From Pseudomonas sp. PB106 (GTDB lineage Bacteria > Pseudomonadota > Gammaproteobacteria > Pseudomonadales > Pseudomonadaceae), in NCBI RefSeq assembly GCF_009764645.1, contig NZ_RWIM01000005.1, positions 1 to 64,000 of the forward strand: a stretch of 64,000 nucleotides of DNA, read 5' to 3'. Under the pieces are notes generated by a model. It was not told the DNA's origin. It did no database searches and was given only the letters and a program-made list of their open reading frames with translations. The translations under genes were made by a program, and so were the position numbers. Each line of letters starts with the position of its first letter. Position 1 is the first letter of the stretch. Positions 1 to 9,206 of this stretch are shown here, in pieces.

Positions 1-54
1 GCAGCTCCTACATTGGTCGGTGTAGGAGCTGCCGAAGGCTGCGATCTTTTGATC
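1..54. repeat. Palindromic intergenic repeat (family I)
   Basis: Positions 1-12 (GCAGCTCCTACA) pair with 21-32 (TGTAGGAGCTGC). The tail GCCGAAGGCTGCGATC recurs in the copies at 5980, 11186, 12452 and 13342. This is the REP-type repeat typical of fluorescent pseudomonads; the window edge cuts its left context. Confidence 0.8.
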
Positions 55-135
55 TCTTTACGGGCACTAACAAGACCCGAGGGGTGTGATGGTGTAAGCT
101 CTCGGGTTCTTCGGATTCGACCCATTGCGAGCCCT

Positions 136-1479
136 ATGCCGTTGCTTTTCAAACGTTCCTTGCTGCCTAAACTGCGCAGCTTTCCGCTGACCGCCGAGGC
201 CGTGACCATTCTGTCCGGCGCCGCCGAGTTTCGTCGTTGCCTGCTGGAGAAAATCGCCGCAGCGACCCAACGCATCTACATCGTTGCGCTGTACTTGCAG
301 CAAGACGAGGCCGGTCAGGAAATCCTCGATGCCCTCCACGCCGCCAAGCTCAAGCGTCCCGAGCTGGAAATCGCCGTGGTCGTCGACTGGCTGCGTGCGC
401 AACGCGGGCTGATCGGTGCCGGCAAGCAGCCGGGCAATTCGGCGTGGTATCAGGAAATGACCCGCACGCATCAAAGCGAAGTGCCGGTCTACGGTGTGCC
501 GGTGCAGACCCGCGAACTGTTCGGCGTTCTGCATTTGAAGGGCTTCGTGATCGACGATTGCGTGGTCTACAGCGGTGCCAGCCTCAACAACGTTTACCTG
601 CACAAGTTCGACAAGTACCGTTTCGACCGCTACCACGTGCTGCAAAGCCATGAGCTGGCCGACTCGATGCATCACTTGGTCAAGCACGGCCTGATCGAGT
701 CGAAAGCCGTGCATCGCCTCGACCTGCCGAACCTGCCGACCACTCGCAGCCTGCGCAACGACATCGGCGACCTGCGCAGCCGTCTCAAATACGCGACATA
801 CGACACCGCCACGGGCAGCACCGCCCGAGACGGTCTGTCGGTTACGCCGTTGCTCGGCGTCGGCAAGAACAACCCGTTGAACCGGGCAATTCTCGAACTG
901 ATCGCCAGCGCGCAAAAGCAACTGACCATCTGTACGCCGTACTTCAACCTGCCGCTGGGCGTGATCCGTGAGATCAATCGCGCGCTGGCCCGTGGCGTGA
1001 AGATCGACATCGTGGTCGGCGACAAGACTGCCAACGACTTCTATATCCCGCCGAGCGAGCCGTTCAAGGTGATTGCGGCGCTGCCGTACCTGTACGAAAT
1101 CAGCCTGCGCCGCTTTGCCAAACGGCATCAGCGCAACATCGACAGCGGCCAGTTGAACCTGCACCTGTGGCGTGATGGCGACAACACCTACCACCTCAAG
1201 GGCATGTGGATCGATCAGCGCTATACGCTGCTGACCGGCAACAACCTCAATCCACGGGCGTTCCGCCTGGACCTGGAAAACGCGTTGTTGATCGATGATC
1301 CGAAGGGCGAGTGGCTGGAACCGCGAGCGAAGGAGCTGGAAGAGATTTTCCGCCACACCACGCGGATCGAGAATTTCCAGAATCTTGAGACGTTGCCGGA
1401 ATACCCGGCCGGGGTGGCCAAGTTTCTCAAGCGCGTGAGTCGGGTGCGGATTGAGCGGTTGTTGTACCGGATTCTGTAG
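136..1479 (+). CDS. pssA: CDP-diacylglycerol--serine O-phosphatidyltransferase
   Basis: Makes phosphatidylserine from CDP-diacylglycerol and L-serine, the first committed step to phosphatidylethanolamine. The protein has 447 residues, close to the 451 of E. coli PssA, and belongs to the phospholipase D superfamily. Both HKD motifs are visible: HLKGFVID from residue 133 and HLKGMWID from residue 353. I chose the ATG at 136 (MPLLFKRSLLPKLRSF) because the open frame upstream, back to 13, runs through the palindromic repeat and reads as non-coding. No transmembrane segment is evident, as expected for the peripheral gamma-proteobacterial type. It stands alone between two palindromic repeats. Assignment is firm. 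Confidence 0.93.
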   Translation: MPLLFKRSLLPKLRSFPLTAEAVTILSGAAEFRRCLLEKIAAATQRIYIVALYLQQDEAGQEILDALHAAKLKRPELEIAVVVDWLRAQRGLIGAGKQPGNSAWYQEMTRTHQSEVPVYGVPVQTRELFGVLHLKGFVIDDCVVYSGASLNNVYLHKFDKYRFDRYHVLQSHELADSMHHLVKHGLIESKAVHRLDLPNLPTTRSLRNDIGDLRSRLKYATYDTATGSTARDGLSVTPLLGVGKNNPLNRAILELIASAQKQLTICTPYFNLPLGVIREINRALARGVKIDIVVGDKTANDFYIPPSEPFKVIAALPYLYEISLRRFAKRHQRNIDSGQLNLHLWRDGDNTYHLKGMWIDQRYTLLTGNNLNPRAFRLDLENALLIDDPKGEWLEPRAKELEEIFRHTTRIENFQNLETLPEYPAGVAKFLKRVSRVRIERLLYRIL

Positions 1480-1493
1480 CGCCGCTGGAAATG

Positions 1494-1587
1494 CCATCGC
1501 TGGCAAGCCAGCTCCCACAGGTTCTTTGGTTTACACAATATTTGTGAATGACCGAGAACATTGTGGGAGCTGGCTTGCCAGCGATGG
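1494..1587. repeat. Long palindromic repeat (family II)
   Basis: A 26-base arm at 1494-1519 (CCATCGCTGGCAAGCC...) is exactly complementary to 1562-1587. They are separated by 42 bases. It lies between the convergent ends of pssA and efeM, where it may also help end transcription from both sides. Confidence 0.85.
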
Positions 1588-1610
1588 GGCCTGCCTAGAC
1601 GCTAAAAAAC

Positions 1611-2435
1611 TCAGTTCAGACCCAACTTGCCACGCAACGTGGACAAGTCTTCCGCCAGTGTATTCACCGGCCCGACCAGCGCTTTACGGTCGTTATCCTT
1701 CACCTTGTCATACGTCTCAAACCCACCATCCTTGGTCTTGTACTTGGCCAGAATCTTGTCGACCGTGGCGAAGTTTTTGTCGACCTTCGCGATGAACGCC
1801 TTGTCCTGCTTTTCGATCTGCGGACGGAACAGATCGACGATCTTCTTCGCGCCGTCGATGTTGCCCTGGAAGTCGTACAGGTCGGTGTGGCTGTAACGAT
1901 CTTCTTCGCCGGAGATCTTGGTCGCGGCGACTTCTTCCAACAGGGCGGCAGCACCACCGACGACTTTCTCAGGCGGGAAGGTCAGGCCGGCCACGCGGGT
2001 TTGCAGGTCTTTGACGTCGCTGTTGAGCTTGTCTGCCAGCTCGTTCAAGCCCTGGGTGCTTTTTTCCGAGAACAGCGTGTATTCGATGCGATGGAAACCG
2101 GTGAAGTCTTCCGCTTTCACGCCTTTCTCGTGGTCGTCGACGCGGGAGTCGATGGACGCATCGAGGTCACTGAACAGCTCGGCAATCGGCTCGATCGACT
2201 CGTAGTAAACGCGAGTCGGTGCGTAGAGTTTCTGCGCGGTAGCGAGATCGCCTTTTTTCACCGCATCGGTGAATTGCTGGGTGTGGCTGCCCAGCTCATC
2301 GAGTTTTTCGGTGACGTAAATCTTGTAGTCCGACACCGGCCCGACCAGATCCAGCGGTGCCGTGGCGGCAAACGCCGACAGCGGGGTGTTGAGCAAACCA
2401 AGGGACAGCAATAACGCGAGTGGCGTTTTTTTCAT
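1611..2435 (-). CDS. efeM: EfeM-type periplasmic M75 (imelysin-like) iron protein
   Basis: 274-residue secreted protein. Residues 1-23 look like a Sec signal peptide ending AFA-A; the rest is a single M75 domain with the HxxE signature at residue 115 (FHRIEYTLF). It lacks the N-terminal cupredoxin domain of EfeO, encoded two genes upstream, and so matches the shorter EfeM form described in Pseudomonas syringae. By family it is a periplasmic iron (possibly other divalent metal) binding component working with the EfeUOB importer. It is last in the leftward operon, 29 bases after efeB, and should share the Fur control upstream of efeU. Whether it replaces or assists EfeO cannot be told from sequence. 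Confidence 0.85.
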   Translation of the reverse strand: MKKTPLALLLSLGLLNTPLSAFAATAPLDLVGPVSDYKIYVTEKLDELGSHTQQFTDAVKKGDLATAQKLYAPTRVYYESIEPIAELFSDLDASIDSRVDDHEKGVKAEDFTGFHRIEYTLFSEKSTQGLNELADKLNSDVKDLQTRVAGLTFPPEKVVGGAAALLEEVAATKISGEEDRYSHTDLYDFQGNIDGAKKIVDLFRPQIEKQDKAFIAKVDKNFATVDKILAKYKTKDGGFETYDKVKDNDRKALVGPVNTLAEDLSTLRGKLGLN

Positions 2436-2464
2436 GGGGGCGGCTCCAGTGTGGGGATTTTGTT

Positions 2465-3763
2465 TTATGCAGCTGTTTTCGGTTGTGTGGCATTGAGCAG
2501 CGAACGACCGATGAAATCCTTGTCGCTCGTGACACCCGGAAGGGTGAAGAAGTAACCGCCGCCGACCGGTTTGAGGTATTCCTCAAGGGGTTCGCCGTTG
2601 AGGCGGGTCTGCACGGTGATGAAGCCTTTTTCCAGGTCGGCCTGGTAACAGATAAACAGCAGGCCCATGTCGAGCTGGCCGTTCTTGTTCACGCCGTTCG
2701 AGTAGTTGAATGGCCGGCGCAAGATCAGGTTGGCCTGGCTCGCGGCGGTGCGCGGGTTGGCCAGACGAATGTGCGCGTCGAGTTTGGTCAGCTTGCCTTC
2801 CGGATCCTTGTGGTAATCCGGCACTTCGGTTTCATGGCTGCCGCCGATAGGCGCGCCGGAGGTTTTTACCCGACCGAGGATGCTTTCCTGTTCCTGTAGC
2901 GGCGTACGATCCCAACGCTCGACGAAGTTGCGGATGATCCGCACCGCTTGATAGCTGCCATGCGCGGCCCAGGCCGGTTCGTCGCTGCCCGGTTGCACCC
3001 AGACGATGCTGTCCATGGCTTTGGCGTCGTTGGAGTTCGGGTTGGCCGAGCCGTCACGGAAGCCGAGGAAATTACGCGCCGATTGTGCCGGCACACCCGG
3101 TTTCGCCGGGGCTTGCGGCGGCACGCTGCCTTCCTGTTTCCAGCGCACCAGCAGCAGGTCGGGGAGGTTTTTGACGATGTCGCGCAGGGCGTGAATGTTG
3201 GTGTCGGTGGTGTTAGAGCAAAACTGCAAGCTCAGGTCGCCGTGGCAGCAATCGGCCTCCAGCGCATCGTTGGGGAAGCCGACCATGCGGATCAGCCGCT
3301 TGGGCTTGGCGTCGGTCAGTCCGAAGCGCTCGTCGAACAGCGATTCGCCGACGGAGACGGTGATGGTCAGGTTGTCTGGCGTCACGTTCGGGCCGAGGAT
3401 GCCGGAATCCGGCGGCGGCAGTTTTGGATCGATCTGGGCGACCGGGCCGCCCTTCATCAGGAAGGCGATGCGCTCGTTGAGGGTGCGGAACAGCCGCTCG
3501 AGATCTTCACGGTCACTGGCCAACACGTCGAACGACACCAGCATGCCCGAGGCCGGGCGCGGAGTAACGATGCCGGTCTGGTGCACACCGTGGAAATCGT
3601 GGCGATCTTCGGTCTTGTCGCTGCTCGGCGCTTCGGTGACTTGTGCCGGCGCGGCGGCCATGGCCGGGCAGCTCAGCGCGCTACCGGCGAGGGCGACACC
3701 GGCGGCGCCCATGCCCATCAGGACACGGCGACGTTGCAGGTTGAGGTTTTCTGAATCTTTCAT
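2465..3763 (-). CDS. efeB: Deferrochelatase/DyP-type peroxidase EfeB
   Basis: 432-residue haem peroxidase of the dye-decolorising family, exported folded by Tat: the N-terminus has RRRVLMG at residues 11-17, a hydrophobic stretch and AMAAAPA. The DyP hallmark GXXDG is present as GFRDG around residue 234-238, with the catalytic Asp at about 237. [10 protein letters not shown] segment further on fits the proximal haem region. In E. coli EfeB oxidises ferrous iron for EfeU, and removal of iron from haem has been proposed. Third gene of efeUOBM, 18 bases after efeO. Length and motifs are normal for the family. Confidence 0.93.
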   Translation of the reverse strand: MKDSENLNLQRRRVLMGMGAAGVALAGSALSCPAMAAAPAQVTEAPSSDKTEDRHDFHGVHQTGIVTPRPASGMLVSFDVLASDREDLERLFRTLNERIAFLMKGGPVAQIDPKLPPPDSGILGPNVTPDNLTITVSVGESLFDERFGLTDAKPKRLIRMVGFPNDALEADCCHGDLSLQFCSNTTDTNIHALRDIVKNLPDLLLVRWKQEGSVPPQAPAKPGVPAQSARNFLGFRDGSANPNSNDAKAMDSIVWVQPGSDEPAWAAHGSYQAVRIIRNFVERWDRTPLQEQESILGRVKTSGAPIGGSHETEVPDYHKDPEGKLTKLDAHIRLANPRTAASQANLILRRPFNYSNGVNKNGQLDMGLLFICYQADLEKGFITVQTRLNGEPLEEYLKPVGGGYFFTLPGVTSDKDFIGRSLLNATQPKTAA

Positions 3764-3781
3764 CGCGAATTCGTCTTCTGC

Positions 3782-4981
3782 TTACAGGCCAGAGAGGCCG
3801 AGGGCGGGATCGATGCCATCCAGTGCGTCGGCCAGAGCCTGAGCCTTGTCGGCGATCTGCTTGCGTTGTTCGCCGCTGACGGAGTCGTAGCTGGCGTAGC
3901 CGTCCTTGATCTTGTAGCTGTTGAGTTCGGTGTCGAAGTCCGTAAGTGCCTTGTCGATTTTTGGGAGCAGGTCAGCGGCTGACTTGGTCAGCATTGGCCG
4001 CAGCAAATCGACGACTTTGTGCGCGGTTTGCGCATTGGCGGCGAAGCCGTTGAGGTCGCTGTGGCTGTAGCGTTCTTCTTCACCGCTGGCGGCGCGCACG
4101 TCGGCGAGGGTGTTGAGGTTGCGCACGACGATGCTGACCAGTTGCTCAGGCGGCAGACTCTGCGCGAGCAGTTGCTGTTTGAGCGTGGTGACATCGCTGA
4201 GCAGGCGTTGGGCCACGGGCGTCAGGTCGTCGAGTTTGCGCTGCTGGAACAGGCCGAATTCGAGGCGATGGAAGCCAACGAAGGCCGGATCCTGCTCGCG
4301 TTTTTCGAAGTAGTCGGCGCGGGCGTTGATGCTGTTGTCCAGTTCTGCCAGACGCTGCGCAGCCGGGGCCAGACGTTGATAAGCGGCACGCGCCGGCAAG
4401 TACAGCGCCTGAGCCTGACTCAAATCGCCGCTTTCAATCGCTTGATTGAGCGCGGTCACGGCTTTGATCAGCGCGCTGCTCTGGCTGGCCAGATACACGC
4501 GGAATTCCGACAGCGGGCCGACGAAAGCGAACATCGACGGTTTGGCTTTGGCGGCAGCATCGGAGGCCGCCGTCGGCGTTACATGCAACGTCCCGCGCGG
4601 ATTGCTCAGCAGGCCGCAGGTGATCGCGTAATCGCCGGGTTGCAGATTGGCGTTGATCACCTGGCTCAGACCGGGGGCGATGTTTTCGCGTTCTTCGACG
4701 ACCAGCACGCCGTCGAGAATTTCCCATTCCACCGCACGGTCGGAACGGTTGACGATACGGAAACTGGCGCGGCCCGCCGGCACGGTCAGGGCATTCGGCT
4801 CGCAACTGCCCGGATGAATGTTCACCACCACTTCATCGTGGTTGTGCTGACGTTTGGCCGCGGCCATTTTCGAGGCGTACCAGAACAGGCCGCCGGCAGC
4901 GATCATGATGACCACCGAACCGGCCACCGCCCAGCGCAGGGCGCGGGGAGGGGAGGCCTGAGGAGTATTAGGCTTTGACAT
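3782..4981 (-). CDS. efeO: Iron uptake protein EfeO (cupredoxin plus M75)
   Basis: 399-residue periplasmic protein. An N-terminal hydrophobic segment (about residues 14-33) acts as signal or anchor. It is followed by a cupredoxin-like domain (about 45-130, with NIHPGSCEPNALTVPAG) and an M75 domain with HxxE at residue 238 (FHRLEFGLF). The frame is open further upstream to 5212, but the ATG at 4981 (MSKPNTPQ) is right: it sits 8 bases after efeU and avoids a long overlap with that gene. EfeO is thought to bind and pass iron to the EfeU permease. Its M75 domain is paralogous to EfeM at 1611-2435. Confidence 0.92.
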   Translation of the reverse strand: MSKPNTPQASPPRALRWAVAGSVVIMIAAGGLFWYASKMAAAKRQHNHDEVVVNIHPGSCEPNALTVPAGRASFRIVNRSDRAVEWEILDGVLVVEERENIAPGLSQVINANLQPGDYAITCGLLSNPRGTLHVTPTAASDAAAKAKPSMFAFVGPLSEFRVYLASQSSALIKAVTALNQAIESGDLSQAQALYLPARAAYQRLAPAAQRLAELDNSINARADYFEKREQDPAFVGFHRLEFGLFQQRKLDDLTPVAQRLLSDVTTLKQQLLAQSLPPEQLVSIVVRNLNTLADVRAASGEEERYSHSDLNGFAANAQTAHKVVDLLRPMLTKSAADLLPKIDKALTDFDTELNSYKIKDGYASYDSVSGEQRKQIADKAQALADALDGIDPALGLSGL

Positions 4982-4989
4982 GGAGGCCC

Positions 4990-5835
4990 TTATTGGCTGG
5001 AAACGGAAGACGATTGCGCGGAGGGCTTGGGTGCGGGAGCCGGATAGAAGAACATCACCAGCGCTACCACCAGATAAATCAGATACGCCCCGAGGGTGCT
5101 GACGGTCGGTGCATCCTGATAACCGAACATGCCGGCCAGCACCGAGCCCAACGGGCCGTCCATCGGCAGCGTCGCGCTGAAGTCGAAGAGCACGGTTTGC
5201 AGATGATTCCACAGTCCGGCTTCATGCAGCGCCTGCACCGAATTGGCGAGGATCCCGGCGGCGACCACCAGAATGAACAGGCCGGTCCACTTGAAGAACG
5301 CCGAAAGGTTGAGGCGCATGCTGCCGCTGTAAATCAGGAAACCGACGATAATCGCCAGAATCAGGCCGAGCAGGGCACCGATCGGCGCGCCCGGGCCTTC
5401 GCTTTGCTGGAACACCGCAAGCAGGAAGAACACGGTTTCCAGACCTTCACGGGCCACTGCGAAAAAGACCATGACGATCAAGGCGATCACTTGGTGTTTG
5501 GACGAGGTCAACGCGTGATCCAGCGAGGCTTGCAGCGAGTGTTTGATCGAACGCGCCACCTTGCGCATCCAGAACACCATCGAGCTGAGAATGCCCACGG
5601 CGACCAGCCCGACGATACCTTCGAACAGTTCCTGCTGCTTTTGCGGAAATTCGGCGCTGACCAGTTCCAGACCGCCACCGACCAACAGGGCGAGGGCGGC
5701 GGCGAGGAAAACCCCGATCCACACGGCGGGCATCCACTGGCCACGGCCGGTTTGCTGGAGGTAGCTGGCGATGATGCCAACGATCAGCGCGGCTTCAATG
5801 CCTTCGCGCAGCATGATCAGAAAGGGAACAAGCAT
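4990..5835 (-). CDS. efeU: Ferrous iron permease EfeU (Ftr1 family)
   Basis: 281-residue inner-membrane protein of the OFeT/Ftr1 family with about seven hydrophobic segments. It carries two REXXE iron-binding motifs: REGIE at residues 10-14 and REGLE at 129-133. These are the essential transport motifs, so the gene looks functional (E. coli K-12 has a frameshifted copy). It is the first gene of the leftward efeUOBM operon, and the promoter region upstream holds a good Fur box. The C-terminus is Pro/Ser rich and cytosolic-looking. Confidence 0.94.
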   Translation of the reverse strand: MLVPFLIMLREGIEAALIVGIIASYLQQTGRGQWMPAVWIGVFLAAALALLVGGGLELVSAEFPQKQQELFEGIVGLVAVGILSSMVFWMRKVARSIKHSLQASLDHALTSSKHQVIALIVMVFFAVAREGLETVFFLLAVFQQSEGPGAPIGALLGLILAIIVGFLIYSGSMRLNLSAFFKWTGLFILVVAAGILANSVQALHEAGLWNHLQTVLFDFSATLPMDGPLGSVLAGMFGYQDAPTVSTLGAYLIYLVVALVMFFYPAPAPKPSAQSSSVSSQ

Positions 5836-5876
5836 TCGGTATCCAACAAGTCATTCGAAGAGGTTACAAGTTGTAA

Positions 5877-5957
5877 CATAATGACAACCATTCTCACATG
5901 ACAATCATTGACACAAACCTGAACAGAAGCTGAACAAAGTAAAGAACAACCATTCTC
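5877..5957 (-). promoter_or_regulatory. Fur-box region of the efe operon
   Basis: CATAATGACAACCATTCTC at 5877-5895 matches the 19-base Fur consensus GATAATGATAATCATTATC at 15 positions by eye. Two weaker partial matches overlap or follow it: ATGACAATCATTGAC at 5899-5913 and AACCATTCTC at 5948-5957. The region is directly upstream of efeU, so iron-repressed transcription of efeUOBM is expected. Promoter hexamers were not assigned. Confidence 0.7.
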
Positions 5958-5979
5958 ATGCGGGCGACACCGGAACTCT

Positions 5980-6051
5980 GGAGCTGCCGAAGGCTGCGAT
6001 CTCTTGATCCTGTTTTTTTTGAATCAAAAGATCGCCGCCTTCGGCAGCTCC
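5980..6051. repeat. Palindromic repeat (family I)
   Basis: Imperfect arms 5980-6010 (GGAGCTGCCGAAGGCTGCGATC...) and 6021-6051 flank a T-rich loop. Same core as the copies at 1, 11186, 12452 and 13342. It separates the efe promoter region from the AraC gene. Confidence 0.85.
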
Positions 6052-6119
6052 TACACGGGATTTGCGTTGGTTGCGGTAAGATGCCTGCCACTCAAAAACA
6101 ACAAGGTTCACCGCGCTCC

Positions 6120-7136
6120 ATGTCGGAAAAAGACACCATCGCCGTTCAATTGGTGCGTGAAGCGCTGCTGCAAAGTTGTGCCCCGGGCGTGGCCACGGAC
6201 GACGTCTTGAGCAAGGTCGGCATTGCGCCGACGCTGCTGCAAACCCCGCAGGGCCGGGTGCCGGCCTCGCAGTACGCCAAACTCTGGCGGCTGTTGGCTC
6301 GACGCGGGGATGACGAGTTTTTCGGCATGGACCCGCGCAAGCTCAAGTCCGGCAGCCTCGCGTTCCTCTGTCGCAGCGCGATGGCGCAACCGACGCTGGC
6401 GGCGGCTTTGAGCACTGGCCTGAGCTTTCTGTCGTTAATGCTGGAGCGCATGCCGGCGCAGTTGGTGCACCAGCAAAGTCTGGCGGAAATCGTGCTGCTG
6501 GAGGACGACGCCGAACCGCGCCGCGCCTTCACCTATTTCACCTATTGGATGATCGTCCACGGCGTCGCCTGCTGGCTGGCGGGGCGGCGGATTCCGATTC
6601 TGGCGATTGAATTGCGTTGCCCTGAACCGGACTTCACCGATGACTACCGGGTGATGTTTTCCGAGAACCTGCGGTTCGATCGGCCACGCACGCGGATGAT
6701 CTTTTCTGCCGATTGCCTTGATCTGCCGATCAAACGTTCCGCCGAAGAGTTGAAGCGCTTTCTGGCCCATGCGCCGGCCAACATCCTGGTGAAGTACCGC
6801 GACCCGGAAAGCCTGGCGAGCCGGATCAAGCAGGATCTGCGGCAGTTGCCGGCAGAACAGTGGCCGGAAACCGACGCGCTGGCCCAGCAATGGTGCATGT
6901 CGGCCTCGACCTTGCGCCGGCGCCTGGCGGAAGAAGGGCAGACCTATCAGGGGCTCAAAGACAGTGTGCGCAAGGAATTGGCGATCATCTGGCTGGCGGA
7001 GCCTTCGATCAGTTTTGTCGAGATTGCGGCGCGATTGGGGTTTGCTGACGCGAGTTCGTTTTACAAGGCGTTTCGCAAGTGGTCGGGGTCGAATCCGGGC
7101 CATTACCGCACGCTGATACTGAATGAGGTCGTCTGA
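6120..7136 (+). CDS. AraC-family transcriptional regulator (arabinose-binding-like N-domain)
   Basis: About 338 residues: an N-terminal ligand domain of the Arabinose_bd type seen in OruR/ArgR-like regulators, then a C-terminal AraC helix-turn-helix pair (about residues 255-335, with LAQQWCMSASTLRRRLAEEG and ISFVEIAARLGFADASSFYKAF). I start at the ATG at 6120 (MSEKDTIAVQLV). An in-frame ATG at 6081 is possible and neither has a strong ribosome binding site. It reads toward the acyl-CoA cluster beginning at 7526, and similar regulators often sit beside fatty acid or lipid catabolic genes. Control of that cluster is therefore a reasonable inference, not shown. Confidence 0.85.
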   Translation: MSEKDTIAVQLVREALLQSCAPGVATDDVLSKVGIAPTLLQTPQGRVPASQYAKLWRLLARRGDDEFFGMDPRKLKSGSLAFLCRSAMAQPTLAAALSTGLSFLSLMLERMPAQLVHQQSLAEIVLLEDDAEPRRAFTYFTYWMIVHGVACWLAGRRIPILAIELRCPEPDFTDDYRVMFSENLRFDRPRTRMIFSADCLDLPIKRSAEELKRFLAHAPANILVKYRDPESLASRIKQDLRQLPAEQWPETDALAQQWCMSASTLRRRLAEEGQTYQGLKDSVRKELAIIWLAEPSISFVEIAARLGFADASSFYKAFRKWSGSNPGHYRTLILNEVV

Positions 7137-7141
7137 CCCGG

Positions 7142-7215
7142 CCTCTTCGCGAGCAAGCTCGCTCCCACATTTGAAATGCATTCCCCCTGTGGGAGCGAGC
7201 TTGCTCGCGAAGAGG
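7142..7215. repeat. Long palindromic repeat (family II)
   Basis: Perfect 28-base arms 7142-7169 (CCTCTTCGCGAGCAAGCTCG...) and 7188-7215 around an 18-base loop. It lies just after the AraC stop and could fold as a transcript-end structure. The same core, GCGAGCAAGCTCG, recurs at 17938-18037. Confidence 0.85.
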
Positions 7216-7244
7216 TCAGTCCAGGCAACCCAAAACTTAAACCT

Positions 7245-7276
7245 TGGCCAAACCAGTCAGCCATTTTGATGGCTTT
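7245..7276 (+). repeat. 32-base direct repeat, copy 1
   Basis: TGGCCAAACCAGTCAGCCAT followed by TTTGATGGCTTT. It recurs with one mismatch at 7407-7438. The two copies bracket the palindromic repeat at 7281-7392. Confidence 0.8.
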
Positions 7277-7280
7277 TGAT

Positions 7281-7392
7281 GATCGTTCCCACGCTCCGCG
7301 TGGGAATGCCTCTAGGGACGCTCCGCGTTCCAATTCTGAAGTGGACGCAGAGCGTCCGGGGCTGCATTCCCACGCGGAGCGTGGGAACGATC
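7281..7392. repeat. Composite palindromic repeat (family III)
   Basis: Outer arms GATCGTTCCCACGCTCCGCG at the left and its complement at the right enclose inner inverted units (GGGACGCTCCGCGT and ACGCAGAGCGTCC). Same family as 34364-34459 and 36897-37007. Confidence 0.85.
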
Positions 7393-7406
7393 GGTGTGGC
7401 AAGGCA

Positions 7407-7438
7407 TGGCCAAACCAGTCAGCCACTTTGATGGCTTT
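7407..7438 (+). repeat. 32-base direct repeat, copy 2
   Basis: Second copy of the sequence at 7245-7276, differing by one base (CCACTTTG for CCATTTTG). The stretch 7137-7525 holds only these repeats and the promoter region of the next gene. Confidence 0.8.
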
Positions 7439-7525
7439 GACCATTGCCGCCACCGCCCCACAGCGCGACTATCCCTCTGTTGTTTACGGTTCCCAGCCTA
7501 ATAAAAACACAGAGGGATTCTGGCA

Positions 7526-9190
7526 ATGCGCGATTACTTGTCTGCCACCAAACAGTTCAATTATCAGCACACCGTGGATGCCGCGCTCAGCGGTTCGCTT
7601 GAGGCGCTCAACGCCTGCGTCGAATGCTGCGACCGCCACGCCTTGCCGGGGCGCATCGCGCTGTTCTGGGAGGGCCGCGACGGCGCCAGTGCGACGTACA
7701 CCTTCAGTGAACTGCAGGATAACGCCGCGCGTTTCGCCAATTTCCTCCTCGCCCAAGGCGTGCAGAAGGGCGACAAAGTCGCCGGCCTGCTGCCGCGCAA
7801 CATCGAATTGCTTATCACGGTGCTCGCCACCTGGCGCATCGGCGCGGTGTATCAGCCGCTGTTTACCGCGTTCGGCCCCAAAGCCCTCGAACATCGGCTG
7901 AACTGTTCCGACGCGAAAGTCGTGGTCACCGATGCGGTCAACCGGCCGAAACTCGCTGAAGTCGCCGACTGCCCAACCCTCGTCACCGTCGGCGGCGCGA
8001 AAGGCCAAGGCATCGTCCGTGGCGATTTCAGCTTCTGGGCCGAACTGGCCCATTATTCCAACGTCTGCGAACCGGTGCTGTTGACCGGCGAAGACCCGTT
8101 CCTGCTGATGTTCACTTCCGGCACCACCGGGCCGTCGAAAGCGCTGTCCGTACCGCTCAAAGCCATCGTCGCGTTCCAGAGCTACACCCGCGATGCCGTG
8201 GATTTGCGTGCAGAAGATTCGTTCTGGAACGTCGCCGACCCGGGCTGGGCCTATGGCATCTATTTCGGCGTCACCGGCCCATTGTCGATGGGGCACCCGA
8301 TCACTTTCTACGATGGCCCGTTCACCCTCGAAAGCACCTGCCGGGTCATCAACAAATACGGCATCACCAACCTCACCGGATCGCCGACGGCTTATCGTTT
8401 GCTGATTGCCGGTGGTGATGAATTCGCCAAATCGATCAAGGGCAAGCTGCGCATCGTCAGCAGCGCCGGCGAGCCGCTGAACCCGGAAGTGATCCGCTGG
8501 TTCGCCGACAACCTCGACGTGGTCATCCACGACCATTACGGCCAGACCGAACTGGGCATGGTGCTGTGCAACCACCACGGCCTCGACCACGCGGTACACG
8601 TCGGCGCCGCCGGTTTCGCCTCGCCGGGCCATCGCATCGTCGTGCTCGATGATCAGTACAACGAACTCGGCGTCGGCCAGCCGGGCATCCTCGCCATCGA
8701 CCGCCCGCAATCGCCGATGTGCTGGTTCGGCGGCTACGAAGGCGTGCCGACCAAGGCTTTCGTCGGCGATTACTACCTGAGCGGCGACACCGTGGAATGG
8801 AACCCGGACGGCAGCATAAGCTTCGTCGGCCGCAGTGATGACGTGATTACCACCTCCGGTTATCGCGTCGGCCCGTTCGACGTGGAAAGCGCGCTGATCG
8901 AACACCCAGCGGTGGTCGAGGCGGCGGTCGTCGGCAAACCGGACCCGGAGCGCACCGAACTGGTCAAAGCCTTTGTCGTGCTCAGTGCGCAATACCGCGC
9001 CGCGCCAGAGCTGGCCGAAGAGCTGCGCCAACACGTGCGCAAGCGTCTGGCCGCGCATTCGTACCCGCGTGAAATCGAATTTGTCAGCGAATTGCCCAAG
9101 ACCCCGAGTGGCAAATTGCAGCGCTTTATCTTGCGCAACCAGGAAATCGCCAAGGCTCAAGAGGCCGCGGCGCATAACGTTTCAGCTTGA
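7526..9190 (+). CDS. AMP-forming acyl-CoA synthetase (FadDx-like)
   Basis: 554-residue ANL-superfamily ligase that activates a carboxylic acid through an acyl-AMP to its CoA thioester. The P-loop-like motif [12 protein letters not shown] lies near residue 195-206. A C-terminal hinge region [12 protein letters not shown] is present, and the adenylation lysine is in [11 protein letters not shown] around residue 530. A ribosome site AGAGGG precedes the ATG. It leads a five-gene cluster in the same order as P. putida PP_2213-PP_2217 (fadDx-fadB2x-fadAx-acyl-CoA dehydrogenase-hydratase), which has been linked to short/medium-chain alcohol and diol catabolism. Acyl chain length cannot be read from the sequence. 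Confidence 0.88.
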   Translation: MRDYLSATKQFNYQHTVDAALSGSLEALNACVECCDRHALPGRIALFWEGRDGASATYTFSELQDNAARFANFLLAQGVQKGDKVAGLLPRNIELLITVLATWRIGAVYQPLFTAFGPKALEHRLNCSDAKVVVTDAVNRPKLAEVADCPTLVTVGGAKGQGIVRGDFSFWAELAHYSNVCEPVLLTGEDPFLLMFTSGTTGPSKALSVPLKAIVAFQSYTRDAVDLRAEDSFWNVADPGWAYGIYFGVTGPLSMGHPITFYDGPFTLESTCRVINKYGITNLTGSPTAYRLLIAGGDEFAKSIKGKLRIVSSAGEPLNPEVIRWFADNLDVVIHDHYGQTELGMVLCNHHGLDHAVHVGAAGFASPGHRIVVLDDQYNELGVGQPGILAIDRPQSPMCWFGGYEGVPTKAFVGDYYLSGDTVEWNPDGSISFVGRSDDVITTSGYRVGPFDVESALIEHPAVVEAAVVGKPDPERTELVKAFVVLSAQYRAAPELAEELRQHVRKRLAAHSYPREIEFVSELPKTPSGKLQRFILRNQEIAKAQEAAAHNVSA

Positions 9191-9206
9191 ATCAGGAAGT
9201 ACTGTC

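Noticed and set aside
67..1518. Long minus-strand open frame opposite pssA
   Set aside because: Antisense shadow of a clear PssA gene in high-GC DNA; no domain and odd composition.
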